Below are positions 17,454 through 26,800 of a stretch of DNA of 64,000 bases, in pieces. The notes below the pieces were generated by a model that was not told where the DNA came from, did no database searches, and saw nothing but the letters and a program-made list of their open reading frames with translations. The stretch's first letter is position 1. Every line of letters begins with the position of its first letter. A program made the translations under genes and the position numbers. This DNA comes from JANSWY01 sp965243755 (GTDB taxonomy: Bacteria > Bacteroidota > Bacteroidia > Cytophagales > Cyclobacteriaceae): the NCBI GenBank assembly GCA_965243755.1, contig CBDEVW010000002.1:992001-1056000 (forward strand). The letters are read 5' to 3'.

Positions 17454-19238
17454 TTATTTCAATTCTTCTTCTACATTGCCACAAGTGAGCATAGCGTCTC
17501 CAAAATATGGATTGAGGATTTCGTCAGAGTCGCTTAGCCAATAAGCGCCCTCAAAATCGAAGGCCATCGGGCAGTACTGTCGGTAGCCGCCGGTTTCAAC
17601 TTCAAATTTCACAAGGGTTTGGTACAACTGGTCACTTAAAGGTGATAAAGCCTGTCTTTGTACTTCTACATCACTATGGCTCAATATAAATTTTACTGAA
17701 CCCTGAAGAACCTCCAGGTCTTTCATCCACTCCATATGAGCATCACCTGAAACCAGTTTCATATCTACCTTTTCTATTGCTTTTTGCAGCTTTCCGGATT
17801 CCGATTGCGCCTTGTCAGGGTCAGAGTTCACCAAGGCATCCTTCACAGGAATGTAGGCACTGAAGACTTTACCCAGTTGCTCCTTAAATTGATCATTTGA
17901 CTGGAAGGTCTTGGTGCTGGCATTAACTTCTGGTAATTGTAAGTCTCCCTTATTTGCTCCCGATCCCGTTCCATGGTCATGCCCTGTATTTGAGCCACCC
18001 CCGTTTCTGTTCATCATTGATACTTTTCCCTGCAATTGTGCAGCTGCATCAATCTTAAAAACTCCATTGGTTGCAATCTCTTCACCTTCTTCCAAACCAC
18101 TAATAACCACATAGCTGTTGCCTGCATCCGTTCCCAGCGTAATTTCTCTGAACTGAAAGGTGGGCTGATTGTAATTGCTTTGCTTCACATATACCACGGC
18201 CCTTTTTCCAGTCCAGAGTACTGCTGACTTGGGAATGGTGAGGGCCTGATCTTTACCGCTTATGTTGGCATGAATTGTACCTTCCACAAACATGTCAGGT
18301 TTGAGTCTTTTGTCACGATTGATGATTTCCGTCCTCACTGATGCGGTTCTGGACATTTTGTTTACTACCGGATCGATAAAGGTCACAACACTTTTGAATT
18401 CATCTTCAGGAAAAGTCTGGACCTTAAAAGAGATCGAATCTCCGACACGGATCCACCGCAGGTCACTTTCATAAGCATCAAATTGCACCCATAGCTTGCT
18501 GAGATTCGCCAGTTCAAACAGGACTTTTCCTTCCATGACGTGTTCGCCCTCCGCAACTTTTCGCTGAATGATGGTGCCTGATCGGGGAGCGTAAACATTG
18601 AAGTAGAATTGTGGTTCTCCTTTCTCAATGATTTCATTGATCTGTTGGTCCGTCAACTCCCACAACTTCAGTTTCTGAATGGCGGCTTCATAAAATGACG
18701 GATTAGATGTTTTGAATTTTAGTGCTTCGAATAGCTCTTTTTGGGCAGTAACCAGATCAGGAGAATAGAGAGTAGCCAGCTTCTGACCTTTTTGAATGAA
18801 TTGCCCGGTGAAGTCGGCAAATAATTTTTCTACCCTTCCATTGAAATGAGAAGTCACTGTCGCAATACTTCTTTCATCAGCAACTATTTTACCAGGTAGG
18901 TACATGGTTTTTTGAGGTGAATGCTTTCCAGCTTTAATGGTCTGGATGTTGGCCATCTGAACAGCACTCTCCGACATCTGAATTTCATCAGGTTTTACCG
19001 ATTGATCTCCTGAGGAGGATACCGGGATCAAATCCATTCCGCATAAAGGGCATTTTCCAGGCCCACTTTCTCTGATTTGTGGATGCATTGAACATGTCCA
19101 CACCTCTTCGGCGGATTCACTGTGCACATGACCATTTGCTTCTGAACCACCTGAGGGGCTTAGAAACCATCCAATCATCAAACCGATCAGTAAGATCAGT
19201 CCTCCAAAAATGAATTTATTGTCAAATATCTTTTTCAT
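17454..19238 (-). CDS. cusB: CusB-type RND efflux adaptor with metal-binding and DUF3347 domains
   Basis: Periplasmic membrane-fusion protein (594 aa) linking CusA to CusC. Order: N-terminal TM anchor (~8-26), a heavy-metal-binding zinc-ribbon-like motif WTCSMHPQIRESGPGKCPLC (~47-66), the HlyD-type barrel-sandwich/hairpin/beta-barrel core (~100-400), a Gly/His-rich linker (~405-425), and a C-terminal DUF3347 domain ending YRQYCPMAF and NPYFGDAMLTCG. The extra C-terminal DUF3347 duplicates the free-standing protein next door. Start overlaps the TolC gene stop by 4 nt. Confidence 0.93.
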   Translation of the reverse strand: MKKIFDNKFIFGGLILLIGLMIGWFLSPSGGSEANGHVHSESAEEVWTCSMHPQIRESGPGKCPLCGMDLIPVSSSGDQSVKPDEIQMSESAVQMANIQTIKAGKHSPQKTMYLPGKIVADERSIATVTSHFNGRVEKLFADFTGQFIQKGQKLATLYSPDLVTAQKELFEALKFKTSNPSFYEAAIQKLKLWELTDQQINEIIEKGEPQFYFNVYAPRSGTIIQRKVAEGEHVMEGKVLFELANLSKLWVQFDAYESDLRWIRVGDSISFKVQTFPEDEFKSVVTFIDPVVNKMSRTASVRTEIINRDKRLKPDMFVEGTIHANISGKDQALTIPKSAVLWTGKRAVVYVKQSNYNQPTFQFREITLGTDAGNSYVVISGLEEGEEIATNGVFKIDAAAQLQGKVSMMNRNGGGSNTGHDHGTGSGANKGDLQLPEVNASTKTFQSNDQFKEQLGKVFSAYIPVKDALVNSDPDKAQSESGKLQKAIEKVDMKLVSGDAHMEWMKDLEVLQGSVKFILSHSDVEVQRQALSPLSDQLYQTLVKFEVETGGYRQYCPMAFDFEGAYWLSDSDEILNPYFGDAMLTCGNVEEELK

Positions 19239-20470
19239 TTTCCTAATAGGTAATTGATTTTATAAATCGCGTTATTATTGTCCACTATGGCCTTTTGCAG
19301 GGCCAGTTGATAGGTGAGCAGCTTTCGTTCCATACGAATGACCTCCTCAAACCCTGTTACTCCGGTCGTGAATTCTGTCTGAAGTAGGGACAGAGAACGT
19401 TCTGCCAGATCATGTAACTTTTCGTTCAGCCTGATTCTTCTTTGAGCGTCCAGATGACTGGTGATTAATCGCTCCAGTTGTGAAGAGAGGCTGTTAGATT
19501 CATCGCTGATCTGATATTCCAGGCTTTGTTGTTCCAGTTTAGCCTGTTCCTGCATTGCCTGATATTTTTTTCTGAATATAGGTACCCTTACTCCCACTTG
19601 TGGAAACAAAAACGCGTCCTGTCCATTTCCTGGCATATCCATATCTGTGCGTTCCGCAATATTGATGTAGCTTGCCCCAATAGTTAGTGATGGTTTCCCC
19701 ATCAGTTTTGCAGCTTCCACCTGTTTTTCTTTACTATCCGCCATCAGTTGCAACTCCTGAAGTCTTAGGTTCTGATTGATGATGCTATCGTAAAGCACTT
19801 TTTTATCTTCCTTCAATTGTATGATTTCAAGTTGATCAGGAAATTCTATCTCATCTGAAAGCCTTGTATTTAACAGGTTTTCAAACTCAGCTCTTGCCGC
19901 GGATTTCGAATCTTTCAGGAATTGCAGTTGGGTGTGGAGTTCCTCTTCCTCCATTTCAACTCGTAATACATTGACAAATCCAGTTTTTCCACTCTCAAAA
20001 TTGACCCTGGCCAATTCCTTAAAGGACCTTAGCAGTTCAATGTTTTCCTCTGTCAGTTGAATGGATTGGTGAAGGAAGTAAAGCTGATTATAATGCAGTT
20101 TGACATCACGAAACAACATCAGGCGGGCGTTTTCAAAGGCGACAAGTTTTGATGAGGCATTGGTGGCGGCCACATCTCCCTGTGCTTTAAGCGTGCCAAA
20201 CCATGGAAAACTCTGATTGATTGCCACAGTAGCTCTTTGTGGTCCAACACGTGTTTCTACTGACTGCAAAAAGTACCCAAAGGCCACCTGTGGATCCGGG
20301 AGCCCTTTGGCCTGATTAATCCTTTCCATTGCAGCCAGGTAGTCGTTGAATTTGGCTTTTAACCCTGGATTATTTTCAGCCGCCAACTTTAGGTATTGAT
20401 CCAGGTAATCCTGACTGTAAACAGGGGAGTAAATCATTCCCACTAATAATATGAAGATCAGCTTTCTCAT
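19235..20470 (-). CDS. cusC: TolC-family outer-membrane efflux protein (CusC-like)
   Basis: 411 aa with signal peptide (cleavage after ~VYSQ) and two OEP repeats of long coiled-coil helices, for example ARVNFESGKTGFVNVLRVEM in the first and LLQTEFTTGVTGFEEVIRME in the second, which are the matching turns of the duplicated fold. It forms the outer-membrane duct of the CusABC pump. Overlaps 4 nt with both neighbours, so the whole block is co-translated. Confidence 0.93.
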   Translation of the reverse strand: MRKLIFILLVGMIYSPVYSQDYLDQYLKLAAENNPGLKAKFNDYLAAMERINQAKGLPDPQVAFGYFLQSVETRVGPQRATVAINQSFPWFGTLKAQGDVAATNASSKLVAFENARLMLFRDVKLHYNQLYFLHQSIQLTEENIELLRSFKELARVNFESGKTGFVNVLRVEMEEEELHTQLQFLKDSKSAARAEFENLLNTRLSDEIEFPDQLEIIQLKEDKKVLYDSIINQNLRLQELQLMADSKEKQVEAAKLMGKPSLTIGASYINIAERTDMDMPGNGQDAFLFPQVGVRVPIFRKKYQAMQEQAKLEQQSLEYQISDESNSLSSQLERLITSHLDAQRRIRLNEKLHDLAERSLSLLQTEFTTGVTGFEEVIRMERKLLTYQLALQKAIVDNNNAIYKINYLLGK

Positions 20471-21147
20471 AATTTTGGCAGTAATAAGGTGAATGAATTT
20501 GTTCCGGTTTCCAGTTCGTCTACATGTCCCATTTCTGCAAAGTCTTCATTCCTGACATGCATGTGAACTCTTGAATCGTGATGGGTAAATATTCCCTGAT
20601 GATGATCGGAATAAAACCCTGTAATTGTCACCACTTGGTCGGTTAATTCTCCGATATATGCACCTTTCTTGTGTTGTGAAAAGTCGCTGTTCGGATCAAA
20701 ATTGATGATATGATACATCAGCTTTGGAAACTTACCTTGTATCACAAAAGGGAATGGCGTATTCAGCTGTTTATCACTAGCGATACTTTCCAGGACTTTT
20801 TCAAGATTTGATGTAGTAACAACCATGGTGTCCCATTCATGAACTGTTGAATAAACCAGCAAGGTGGCCAGGACCTGATTAGATGCAAGAATAGAAGGGC
20901 CGATACTGTCTACAGTGGCAATTATACTGTGCCCATTTTCAATTAAAATTTCACCACGAAGGGAATCCAATGCACCTACTGCATATAAACCAGGTCTTGT
21001 GATTGAGTCGAGGGAAACCCTGGCTTCTATCTTTCCCTGATGCATGATCTGTCTTAATTCACCGACATGATCGACATCTACTGTCATCACTGGTGAATCA
21101 CAAGCCTGAAGCAACAGGAATGCTATGATTATATGATTAATTTTCAT
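20467..21147 (-). CDS. Acetolactate-decarboxylase-fold lipoprotein in metal-efflux operon
   Basis: 226 aa, lipobox at Cys16 (LLLQAC). The body follows the alpha-acetolactate decarboxylase (ALDC) pattern: GLYAVGALDSLRGEILIENG with Glu66, NTPFPFVIQG, GFYSDHHQGIFTHHDSR and VHMHVRNEDFAEMGH. His195, His197 and His208 have the same +2/+11 spacing as the three zinc ligands of Bacillus ALDC. The protein ends ~18 residues after the last His, so the C-terminal Glu of ALDC has no counterpart. Being exported and embedded between CusA and CusC, it is more likely a metal-binding accessory than a diol-pathway enzyme. It overlaps cusA by 11 nt. Confidence 0.75.
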   Translation of the reverse strand: MKINHIIIAFLLLQACDSPVMTVDVDHVGELRQIMHQGKIEARVSLDSITRPGLYAVGALDSLRGEILIENGHSIIATVDSIGPSILASNQVLATLLVYSTVHEWDTMVVTTSNLEKVLESIASDKQLNTPFPFVIQGKFPKLMYHIINFDPNSDFSQHKKGAYIGELTDQVVTITGFYSDHHQGIFTHHDSRVHMHVRNEDFAEMGHVDELETGTNSFTLLLPKL

Positions 21148-24100
21148 TGTCTTGTCTTTTTAGTTGAGATTCCTGCCACCAGCAGTACAAAACTGGCACT
21201 ACGAACATGGTGATGACCTGTATGATCATTCCACCAAAGGTTGGGATGGCCATAGGGACCATGATATCCGATCCTTTTCCGGTAGAAGTGAGGACAGGCA
21301 GCAGGGCTATAATTGTGGTGGCAGCAGTCATCATTGCGGGGCGTACCCGTTGTTTTCCGGCGTGCAACACTGCCTTCCTGACCTGGTCAATGGAATTAGG
21401 TTTCTCCTTTTCAATGTATTGCTTGAGGTAAGTACCCATGATCACCCCATCATCAGTGGCAATCCCAAATAATGCGATAAAGCCCACCCAAACGGCCACA
21501 CTTAAGTTGATGGTGTCTACCTGAAACAGGTCACGCATGTCCCTCCCAAAAATCGCGAAGTTGACAAACCATTCCTGATTGTAGAGCCACAGAAATATGA
21601 ACCCACCGGCAAACGCCACAAATACTCCTGAAAAGACCATTAGTGTACTGGGGAGATTTCCAAACTGAAAGTAAAGAATAAGTAATATGGCCAGTAGACT
21701 GATTGGAATGACAATTGATAGTCTTTTGCTCGCTCTGATTTGGTTTTCATAGTTTCCGGCAAACTTAAAACTGACGCCTTTTGGGATTAGGAGATTACCT
21801 GATTTTATCTGATCATTCAGGTATTGCTGCGCATTTTCTACAACATCCGTTTCCGCATAGCCATCAACTTTATCAAAGATCACATAACTCACCAGAAATG
21901 TATTTTCACTTTTGATGTTTTGAGGACCTCTTACATACTGAAGTTCTGCCAATTCCTGCAAGGGCACCTGCACGCCAGATGGTGTTGGTACAAGAATTTC
22001 TCCAATATCTTCGGGGTTGTCCCTGAGTTCACGAGCATAGCGTACTCGGACACTATACCGTTCACGGCCTTCTACTGTTTTGGTGAGTGTGTTTCCACCA
22101 ATGGCCACACCCAAATACATTTGAAGGTCAGTCACGCTCAGCCCATATCGTGCAATGGCTTTCCTGTTGATTTTTATTTCCAGGTAAGGCTTACCTACCA
22201 CCCGGTCAGCAAAAACTGAACTTGCTTTAACGCCCGGTACGTTTTTTAAATGAGTTTCCATCTCAAGACCAACCTGTTCTATCGTCTTTAGGTCCGGACC
22301 ATATATTTTCATGCCCATAGGCGCCCTCATCCCGGTGGATAGCATCACTAGTCGGGTTGCAATAGGTTGCAATTTTGGTGCTGATGTCATGCCCGGAATA
22401 TTGGTCACTTTTACTATTTCATCCCAGATGTCGTCAGGAGACTGAATATGACTTCTCCATTGTCTGAAATATTTGCCTTTTTTATCCTGAATCAGTAATG
22501 ACCTGTCAAACCCAGCAAGATTCTCGTCTGTCGGCTGAAAGGTCTCGTCGTTTTTTAGTATAAATTCATTTTGTTTATTCACCTTGAACCTTATTCTGTG
22601 TCCATCTTCATCAAGAATATATTCAGGCTTGTAATTGATCACATTTTCAAACATTGAAATAGGAGCTGGGTCCAGGGCGGATTCAACACGACCCCATTTC
22701 CCAACAGTCATCTCTACTTCAGGAATGGCAGTAACAAGCATATCCAACAACTGGATAGTTTCAATGTTTTCTGCTATCCCGGAATGAGGCATAGTGGTAG
22801 GCATCAACAGGAATGATCCCTCATCCAGAGGAGGCATAAATTCTCTTCCTGCTCCCGGGAATGTTTCACTCAATTTTTTCCAGGTCGATGAATGACGAAT
22901 ATCAAGTCCTACGTATTCTCCACCGGTTGCGATAAAACCAAAAACTTTATTGAATCCCTGCCAGGAGAGTAAACCGAAGAGTAAAATGACAACTGGTAGT
23001 GTCAGAAACTTCAATTTATTGTGCAGGCACCAATTGAGGATGGCATTGTAATAGTGAACAACTGCCATTAGTATCCCCAGGATCACAATGATCATAAGGG
23101 CGACAAACAGAAAATTAACTACCCAGCTATATTGTGCACCAAGTGGCAACCATTCTTTGGTAAGAAAATACAGGACGGTGAGAAGGACAATGCCAATGTT
23201 GATGTACTTCGGTACATTTTCCCATTTTTCTTTCCATTGTCTACTCAATAAGTTGTTGGTGCCTATGCCAATCAAAACTAAACCTGCCCATGGCAACAAA
23301 AAAAGTAAAGCCAACCCTGCTGAAATCATCCCAATATTCCAGTATTGCTGATGGTTGCTTTTGCTTGATTTGATTGCGTATATCCAATGTGCAAAGGCAG
23401 GAATGATCACAATTCCTATGATTAAAGCTGCTACCAATGCAAAAGTTTTTGTGAAAGCCAGCGGCCTGAATAATTTCCCTTCCTGGTCCTGTAAAGCAAA
23501 TACGGGGATAAAACTGATTATCGTAGTAGATAAAGCGGTGATAACAGCTGAAGCTACTTCAGTGGTTGCTTCATAAATTACTTTCAGTTTACCCTTGGTG
23601 TCTTTGTTTTTGTTTTGTGGAAGTTGGAGATGACGAACAATATTTTCAGTAAACACCACGCCTACATCTACCATTACGCCTATCGCGATGGCAATTCCTG
23701 ATAAAGCCACTATGTTGGCAGATACTCCGGCATAACGCATGACAATAAATGTCATGAGCACACCAATCGGCAAAAGACTGGAAATTAATACAGACGCCCG
23801 TAGATTAAGCACCAAAATGATCACTACAATGATGCTGATCAGGACCTCCAGTGAGAGTGCTTCTTCAAGGGTACCAAGCGTTTCTTTAATGAGCCCGGTG
23901 CGATCATAGAATGGCACTATTGTGACCTTGGATACTCTGCCATCTTCAAGTGTTTTGGTGGGGAGCCCAGCTTCTATCTCCTTTATTTTTGTTTTGACAT
24001 TGTTGATCACTTCCAACGGATTGGAGCCATATCGTGCTACAATCACACCCCCAACGGCCTCTGCGCCACCTTTATCCAGTCCACCTCTTCTGGTAGCGGG

Positions 24101-24955
24101 CCCCAATTGCACACGGGCAATGTCTTTTACCCTCACCGGGACATTATTTCTAGAAACAATGGCCGTTTCTTCAATATCATTGATGTTTTTAATGTACCCT
24201 AACCCACGAATAAGATACTCAGCCCGGTTATATTCCATAGTACGGGCACCTATATCCAGGTTACTTTTCTTTACCGCCTGCATGATTTGATCCACCCCGA
24301 TATTAAAACTTTTCATGGCGATCGGGTCAATATCGATTTGATATTCTTTGACGAATCCTCCTACTGAAGCTACTTCAGACACACCTTTGGCGGAGGATAA
24401 GGCATACTTGATATAGAAATCCTGAATTGAGCGCAATTCCTGTGGGTCCCAGCCTCCTACAGGGTTACCATTTGCGTCTCGTCCTTCCAGTGTGTACCAG
24501 TAAATCTGTCCCAACGCGGTAGCATCTGGCCCCAGGGCTGGCTGTACACCTTCTGGTAACGTTCCTGCAGGGAGGGAATTTAGTTTCTCGAGTATTCGGG
24601 ATCGGCTCCAATAAAACTCCACATCTTCTTCAAAAATCAGGTAGATGCTGGAGAGCCCAAATATTGAATTACTCCGGATCGTTTTTACCCCTGGTATGCC
24701 CAGTAATGCGGTGGTTAAAGGATAAGTGATCTGGTCATCAATATCCTGGGGTGAACGCCCCATCCACTCGGTAAATACGATTTGCTGATTTTCTCCAATA
24801 TCTGGAATAGCATCAACAGGTACCGGGTCTCTTGGTATCAAATCGAGATTCCAGCTAAAGGGTGCCGTGGCAATTCCCCAGCTTATCAATGAAATAGTGA
24901 GAAGAAACGTGATCAGTTTATTCTCCAGGAAGAATTTAATGATGTTATTTAGCAT
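21137..24955 (-). CDS. cusA: CusA/CzcA heavy-metal RND efflux pump
   Basis: Inner-membrane proton-driven exporter of 1272 aa. N-terminal RND signature (IPDIGENQQIVFTEWMGRSP), porter domains, TM4 with the proton-relay acidic residue in AIAIGVMVDVGVVFTENI, and the C-terminal half with the matching GIATDDGVIMGTYL. It is ~200 residues longer than the proteobacterial protein because of extra TM-rich sequence (~residues 525-665), as seen in other Bacteroidota CusA. Whether the substrate is Cu/Ag or divalent Zn/Co cannot be told with certainty; the Cys/Met-rich partners favour copper. Confidence 0.95.
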   Translation of the reverse strand: MLNNIIKFFLENKLITFLLTISLISWGIATAPFSWNLDLIPRDPVPVDAIPDIGENQQIVFTEWMGRSPQDIDDQITYPLTTALLGIPGVKTIRSNSIFGLSSIYLIFEEDVEFYWSRSRILEKLNSLPAGTLPEGVQPALGPDATALGQIYWYTLEGRDANGNPVGGWDPQELRSIQDFYIKYALSSAKGVSEVASVGGFVKEYQIDIDPIAMKSFNIGVDQIMQAVKKSNLDIGARTMEYNRAEYLIRGLGYIKNINDIEETAIVSRNNVPVRVKDIARVQLGPATRRGGLDKGGAEAVGGVIVARYGSNPLEVINNVKTKIKEIEAGLPTKTLEDGRVSKVTIVPFYDRTGLIKETLGTLEEALSLEVLISIIVVIILVLNLRASVLISSLLPIGVLMTFIVMRYAGVSANIVALSGIAIAIGVMVDVGVVFTENIVRHLQLPQNKNKDTKGKLKVIYEATTEVASAVITALSTTIISFIPVFALQDQEGKLFRPLAFTKTFALVAALIIGIVIIPAFAHWIYAIKSSKSNHQQYWNIGMISAGLALLFLLPWAGLVLIGIGTNNLLSRQWKEKWENVPKYINIGIVLLTVLYFLTKEWLPLGAQYSWVVNFLFVALMIIVILGILMAVVHYYNAILNWCLHNKLKFLTLPVVILLFGLLSWQGFNKVFGFIATGGEYVGLDIRHSSTWKKLSETFPGAGREFMPPLDEGSFLLMPTTMPHSGIAENIETIQLLDMLVTAIPEVEMTVGKWGRVESALDPAPISMFENVINYKPEYILDEDGHRIRFKVNKQNEFILKNDETFQPTDENLAGFDRSLLIQDKKGKYFRQWRSHIQSPDDIWDEIVKVTNIPGMTSAPKLQPIATRLVMLSTGMRAPMGMKIYGPDLKTIEQVGLEMETHLKNVPGVKASSVFADRVVGKPYLEIKINRKAIARYGLSVTDLQMYLGVAIGGNTLTKTVEGRERYSVRVRYARELRDNPEDIGEILVPTPSGVQVPLQELAELQYVRGPQNIKSENTFLVSYVIFDKVDGYAETDVVENAQQYLNDQIKSGNLLIPKGVSFKFAGNYENQIRASKRLSIVIPISLLAILLILYFQFGNLPSTLMVFSGVFVAFAGGFIFLWLYNQEWFVNFAIFGRDMRDLFQVDTINLSVAVWVGFIALFGIATDDGVIMGTYLKQYIEKEKPNSIDQVRKAVLHAGKQRVRPAMMTAATTIIALLPVLTSTGKGSDIMVPMAIPTFGGMIIQVITMFVVPVLYCWWQESQLKRQDNEN

Positions 24956-24991
24956 AGCATTATTCCTTGTTCAAATGAATTTAAATAATGA

Positions 24992-25015
24992 CCAGGTCAA
25001 AAGTGAATAACCTGG
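24992..25015. other. Hairpin in HYC_CC_PP / cusA spacer
   Basis: 6-bp arms CCAGGT / ACCTGG with a 12-nt loop in the 95-nt spacer. Possible attenuator or mRNA-processing hairpin. Confidence 0.25.
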
Positions 25016-25050
25016 ATCTCTGCTTTTCAGCAGCTAAATAAGGAATAATT

Positions 25051-25452
25051 CTATATCAGGAATGATTGGATAAGTACCGGAATGTCCCGATCAGGAAGCG
25101 GTGGTTTGTAATGGATGTTGGCTGTTACCTGATCTGAATGCTTCATTAGATCAAGGTCAACCAACAGAAACATAGTGGTTGCCAGCAATTTTAGATCGGG
25201 CGTGAGATTAAATGACTGACTAACTTTTTTTAAATCATCAACTTTGAATAATTCAGCGGTATCCTTACAGCAGTTCATGGGGCAATCTTCCGATTCCTTC
25301 CCCATCATGCCCATGCAGGATTCAGCTTTTTCGAACACAGCGATGTGCTTTAGTCTCCCCATGCAGTAGTGCTTGTGAAGAGTAATGCCAAGTGAGGCGG
25401 TAAGCAAGAGCCCCGCCATAATTACTGTCAATATGTTCTTAATATTCAGCAT
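25051..25452 (-). CDS. HYC_CC_PP family protein
   Basis: 133 aa, N-terminal signal/anchor, then the three name-giving motifs of this Bacteroidota family: HKHYCMG, MNCCKD and KPPLPDRDIPVLIQSFLI. Additional Cys/Met residues (SCMGMMG) point to metal binding. First gene of the minus-strand metal-efflux operon, 95 nt before cusA. Function unproven; a copper-responsive or copper-trapping periplasmic role fits the context. Confidence 0.85.
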   Translation of the reverse strand: MLNIKNILTVIMAGLLLTASLGITLHKHYCMGRLKHIAVFEKAESCMGMMGKESEDCPMNCCKDTAELFKVDDLKKVSQSFNLTPDLKLLATTMFLLVDLDLMKHSDQVTANIHYKPPLPDRDIPVLIQSFLI

Positions 25453-25548
25453 TTAATCCCCTAAAGGTACTAAAAATGAATTGATCAGGTAAAATTACGG
25501 GTTTTGTTTCAGGATGGTTTTACACAATATTTGAAATTTGTTATATGA

Positions 25549-25746
25549 TTAAGGACGTAAATCCTCTTTACATTCTAACAATATGCCGTCTACCGTGTCA
25601 CGACAAAACCCATGTTCGGAACCCAATTCAAATATCCGGCTAATGGTTGCTGGATGCAAGTAGTCCAGCTTTTTAAGTTCCCAAAAGATCAGCCGTCTGA
25701 AGGCCAAAAATGTACTGTATTGTTGTTCTGAAATGTTAAAAATCAT
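25549..25746 (-). CDS. Small hypothetical protein downstream of GT2
   Basis: 65 aa, soluble, mixed charged and aromatic (YSTFLAFRRLIFWELKKLDY), one Cys pair position (GFCRDTV, LLECKEDL). It starts 30 nt after the glycosyltransferase stop on the same strand, which supports it being real. No family recognised. Confidence 0.5.
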   Translation of the reverse strand: MIFNISEQQYSTFLAFRRLIFWELKKLDYLHPATISRIFELGSEHGFCRDTVDGILLECKEDLRP

Positions 25747-25776
25747 TTTCTTATCGTGATTATGTGATCGAATAAA

Positions 25777-26601
25777 TTAAGCGTTTTTAAGTGCTGGTCG
25801 AGCCTTTAATAGTCTTAAGGGTTGTGTGGATTTGATCCGATGTTTGATCCTGGCAATGAAAGGAATCAACTCGTAGTTATACCAGATTTCAAGTAAATTC
25901 AGAGGTATCCTGATGGAATCTCTGAAATTGAGTTTTGAACCATCCATATGGATCCACTCAGCCAATGATTTTTCCAGAAACCTTTCCCTGAATTGTTGGA
26001 TACCAAGTTCCTTTTTTAGCCTCAGCAGGATTTCCACATCGAAGAGCCATTTACTGAAAAATCCTTTCCCATACATGATAGGAATCAGTTTACGGCTAAA
26101 AACTTTGGCGCCACATTGCGTGTCTTTGATTTTGAGCCTGGTGATGAAAAAGATGAGTAGTCGAATGGTTTCACTAAGCATTTTTCTAATTGGGTTTCGT
26201 TCAATTTGATTTTGCTCTCCACCCATATTTCTTGACCCAAATACTATTTGCAATGGGTTGTTACCAGCAATTTCGGAGACCAGTTCATTATAATCTTCAA
26301 AACTGGTAGAAAGATCAGCGTCCAGGAATCCAATGGTGTCTACTGATGTCTCCCTGTAAAGAAAAAGTGATCCCTGCCGTACTGCATTTGCTTTCCCGGC
26401 ATTTTGCTCTACATTGAATACATGTACATTTTCATGGACCATATTCTTGATCCTGGCAAGAGTTGCTCTTGTTTTGTCGCTACTTCCATCATTGACGAAG
26501 CAAAGTGTTGCCCCTTTGTGTGTTTTGGCGAATTCAATGAAAGTCTCCAGATCGAGCCTTGAAGATTCATTGTAACATGGAATGACTATACCGTGTTGCA
26601 T
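25777..26601 (-). CDS. Family 2 glycosyltransferase (dolichyl-phosphate glucosyltransferase-like)
   Basis: 274 aa, GT-A fold. IVIPCYNESSRLD at the N-terminus, VNDGSSD, the FLDADLSTS DxD-type metal-binding motif and NPIRKMLSETIRLLIFF near the end, typical of the ALG5-like GT2 group that charges a polyprenyl-phosphate. The frame extends to 26652, but ATG 26601 starts the domain directly. It diverges from the GT-C-like giant gene and probably supplies lipid-linked sugar to that locus. The leader CTTTGAAGAAAAAA just before the ATG is nearly identical to that of the STAS gene at 36378. Confidence 0.88.
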   Translation of the reverse strand: MQHGIVIPCYNESSRLDLETFIEFAKTHKGATLCFVNDGSSDKTRATLARIKNMVHENVHVFNVEQNAGKANAVRQGSLFLYRETSVDTIGFLDADLSTSFEDYNELVSEIAGNNPLQIVFGSRNMGGEQNQIERNPIRKMLSETIRLLIFFITRLKIKDTQCGAKVFSRKLIPIMYGKGFFSKWLFDVEILLRLKKELGIQQFRERFLEKSLAEWIHMDGSKLNFRDSIRIPLNLLEIWYNYELIPFIARIKHRIKSTQPLRLLKARPALKNA

Positions 26602-26800
26602 TTTTGTTTTTTCTTCAAAGCAAGAACTTCTTTTCCTGCCAGTGCACCCCAAACCCAGTCACAGGAGCCAAAGAAAGGTCGAATGGTTACCATTCCCCGA
26701 TGAGTTGCACCGGGAAACGTGACATTCAGCTTATATGAATAATTCTACCACATGTCGATATAGTTATATTGGAGTGATTAGCTTAATGTTCATTTGAGGT

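Noticed and set aside
26602..26652. N-terminal extension of the GT2 protein
   Set aside because: The extra 17 residues precede the usual start of the GT-A domain, and ATG 26601 fits the family start.
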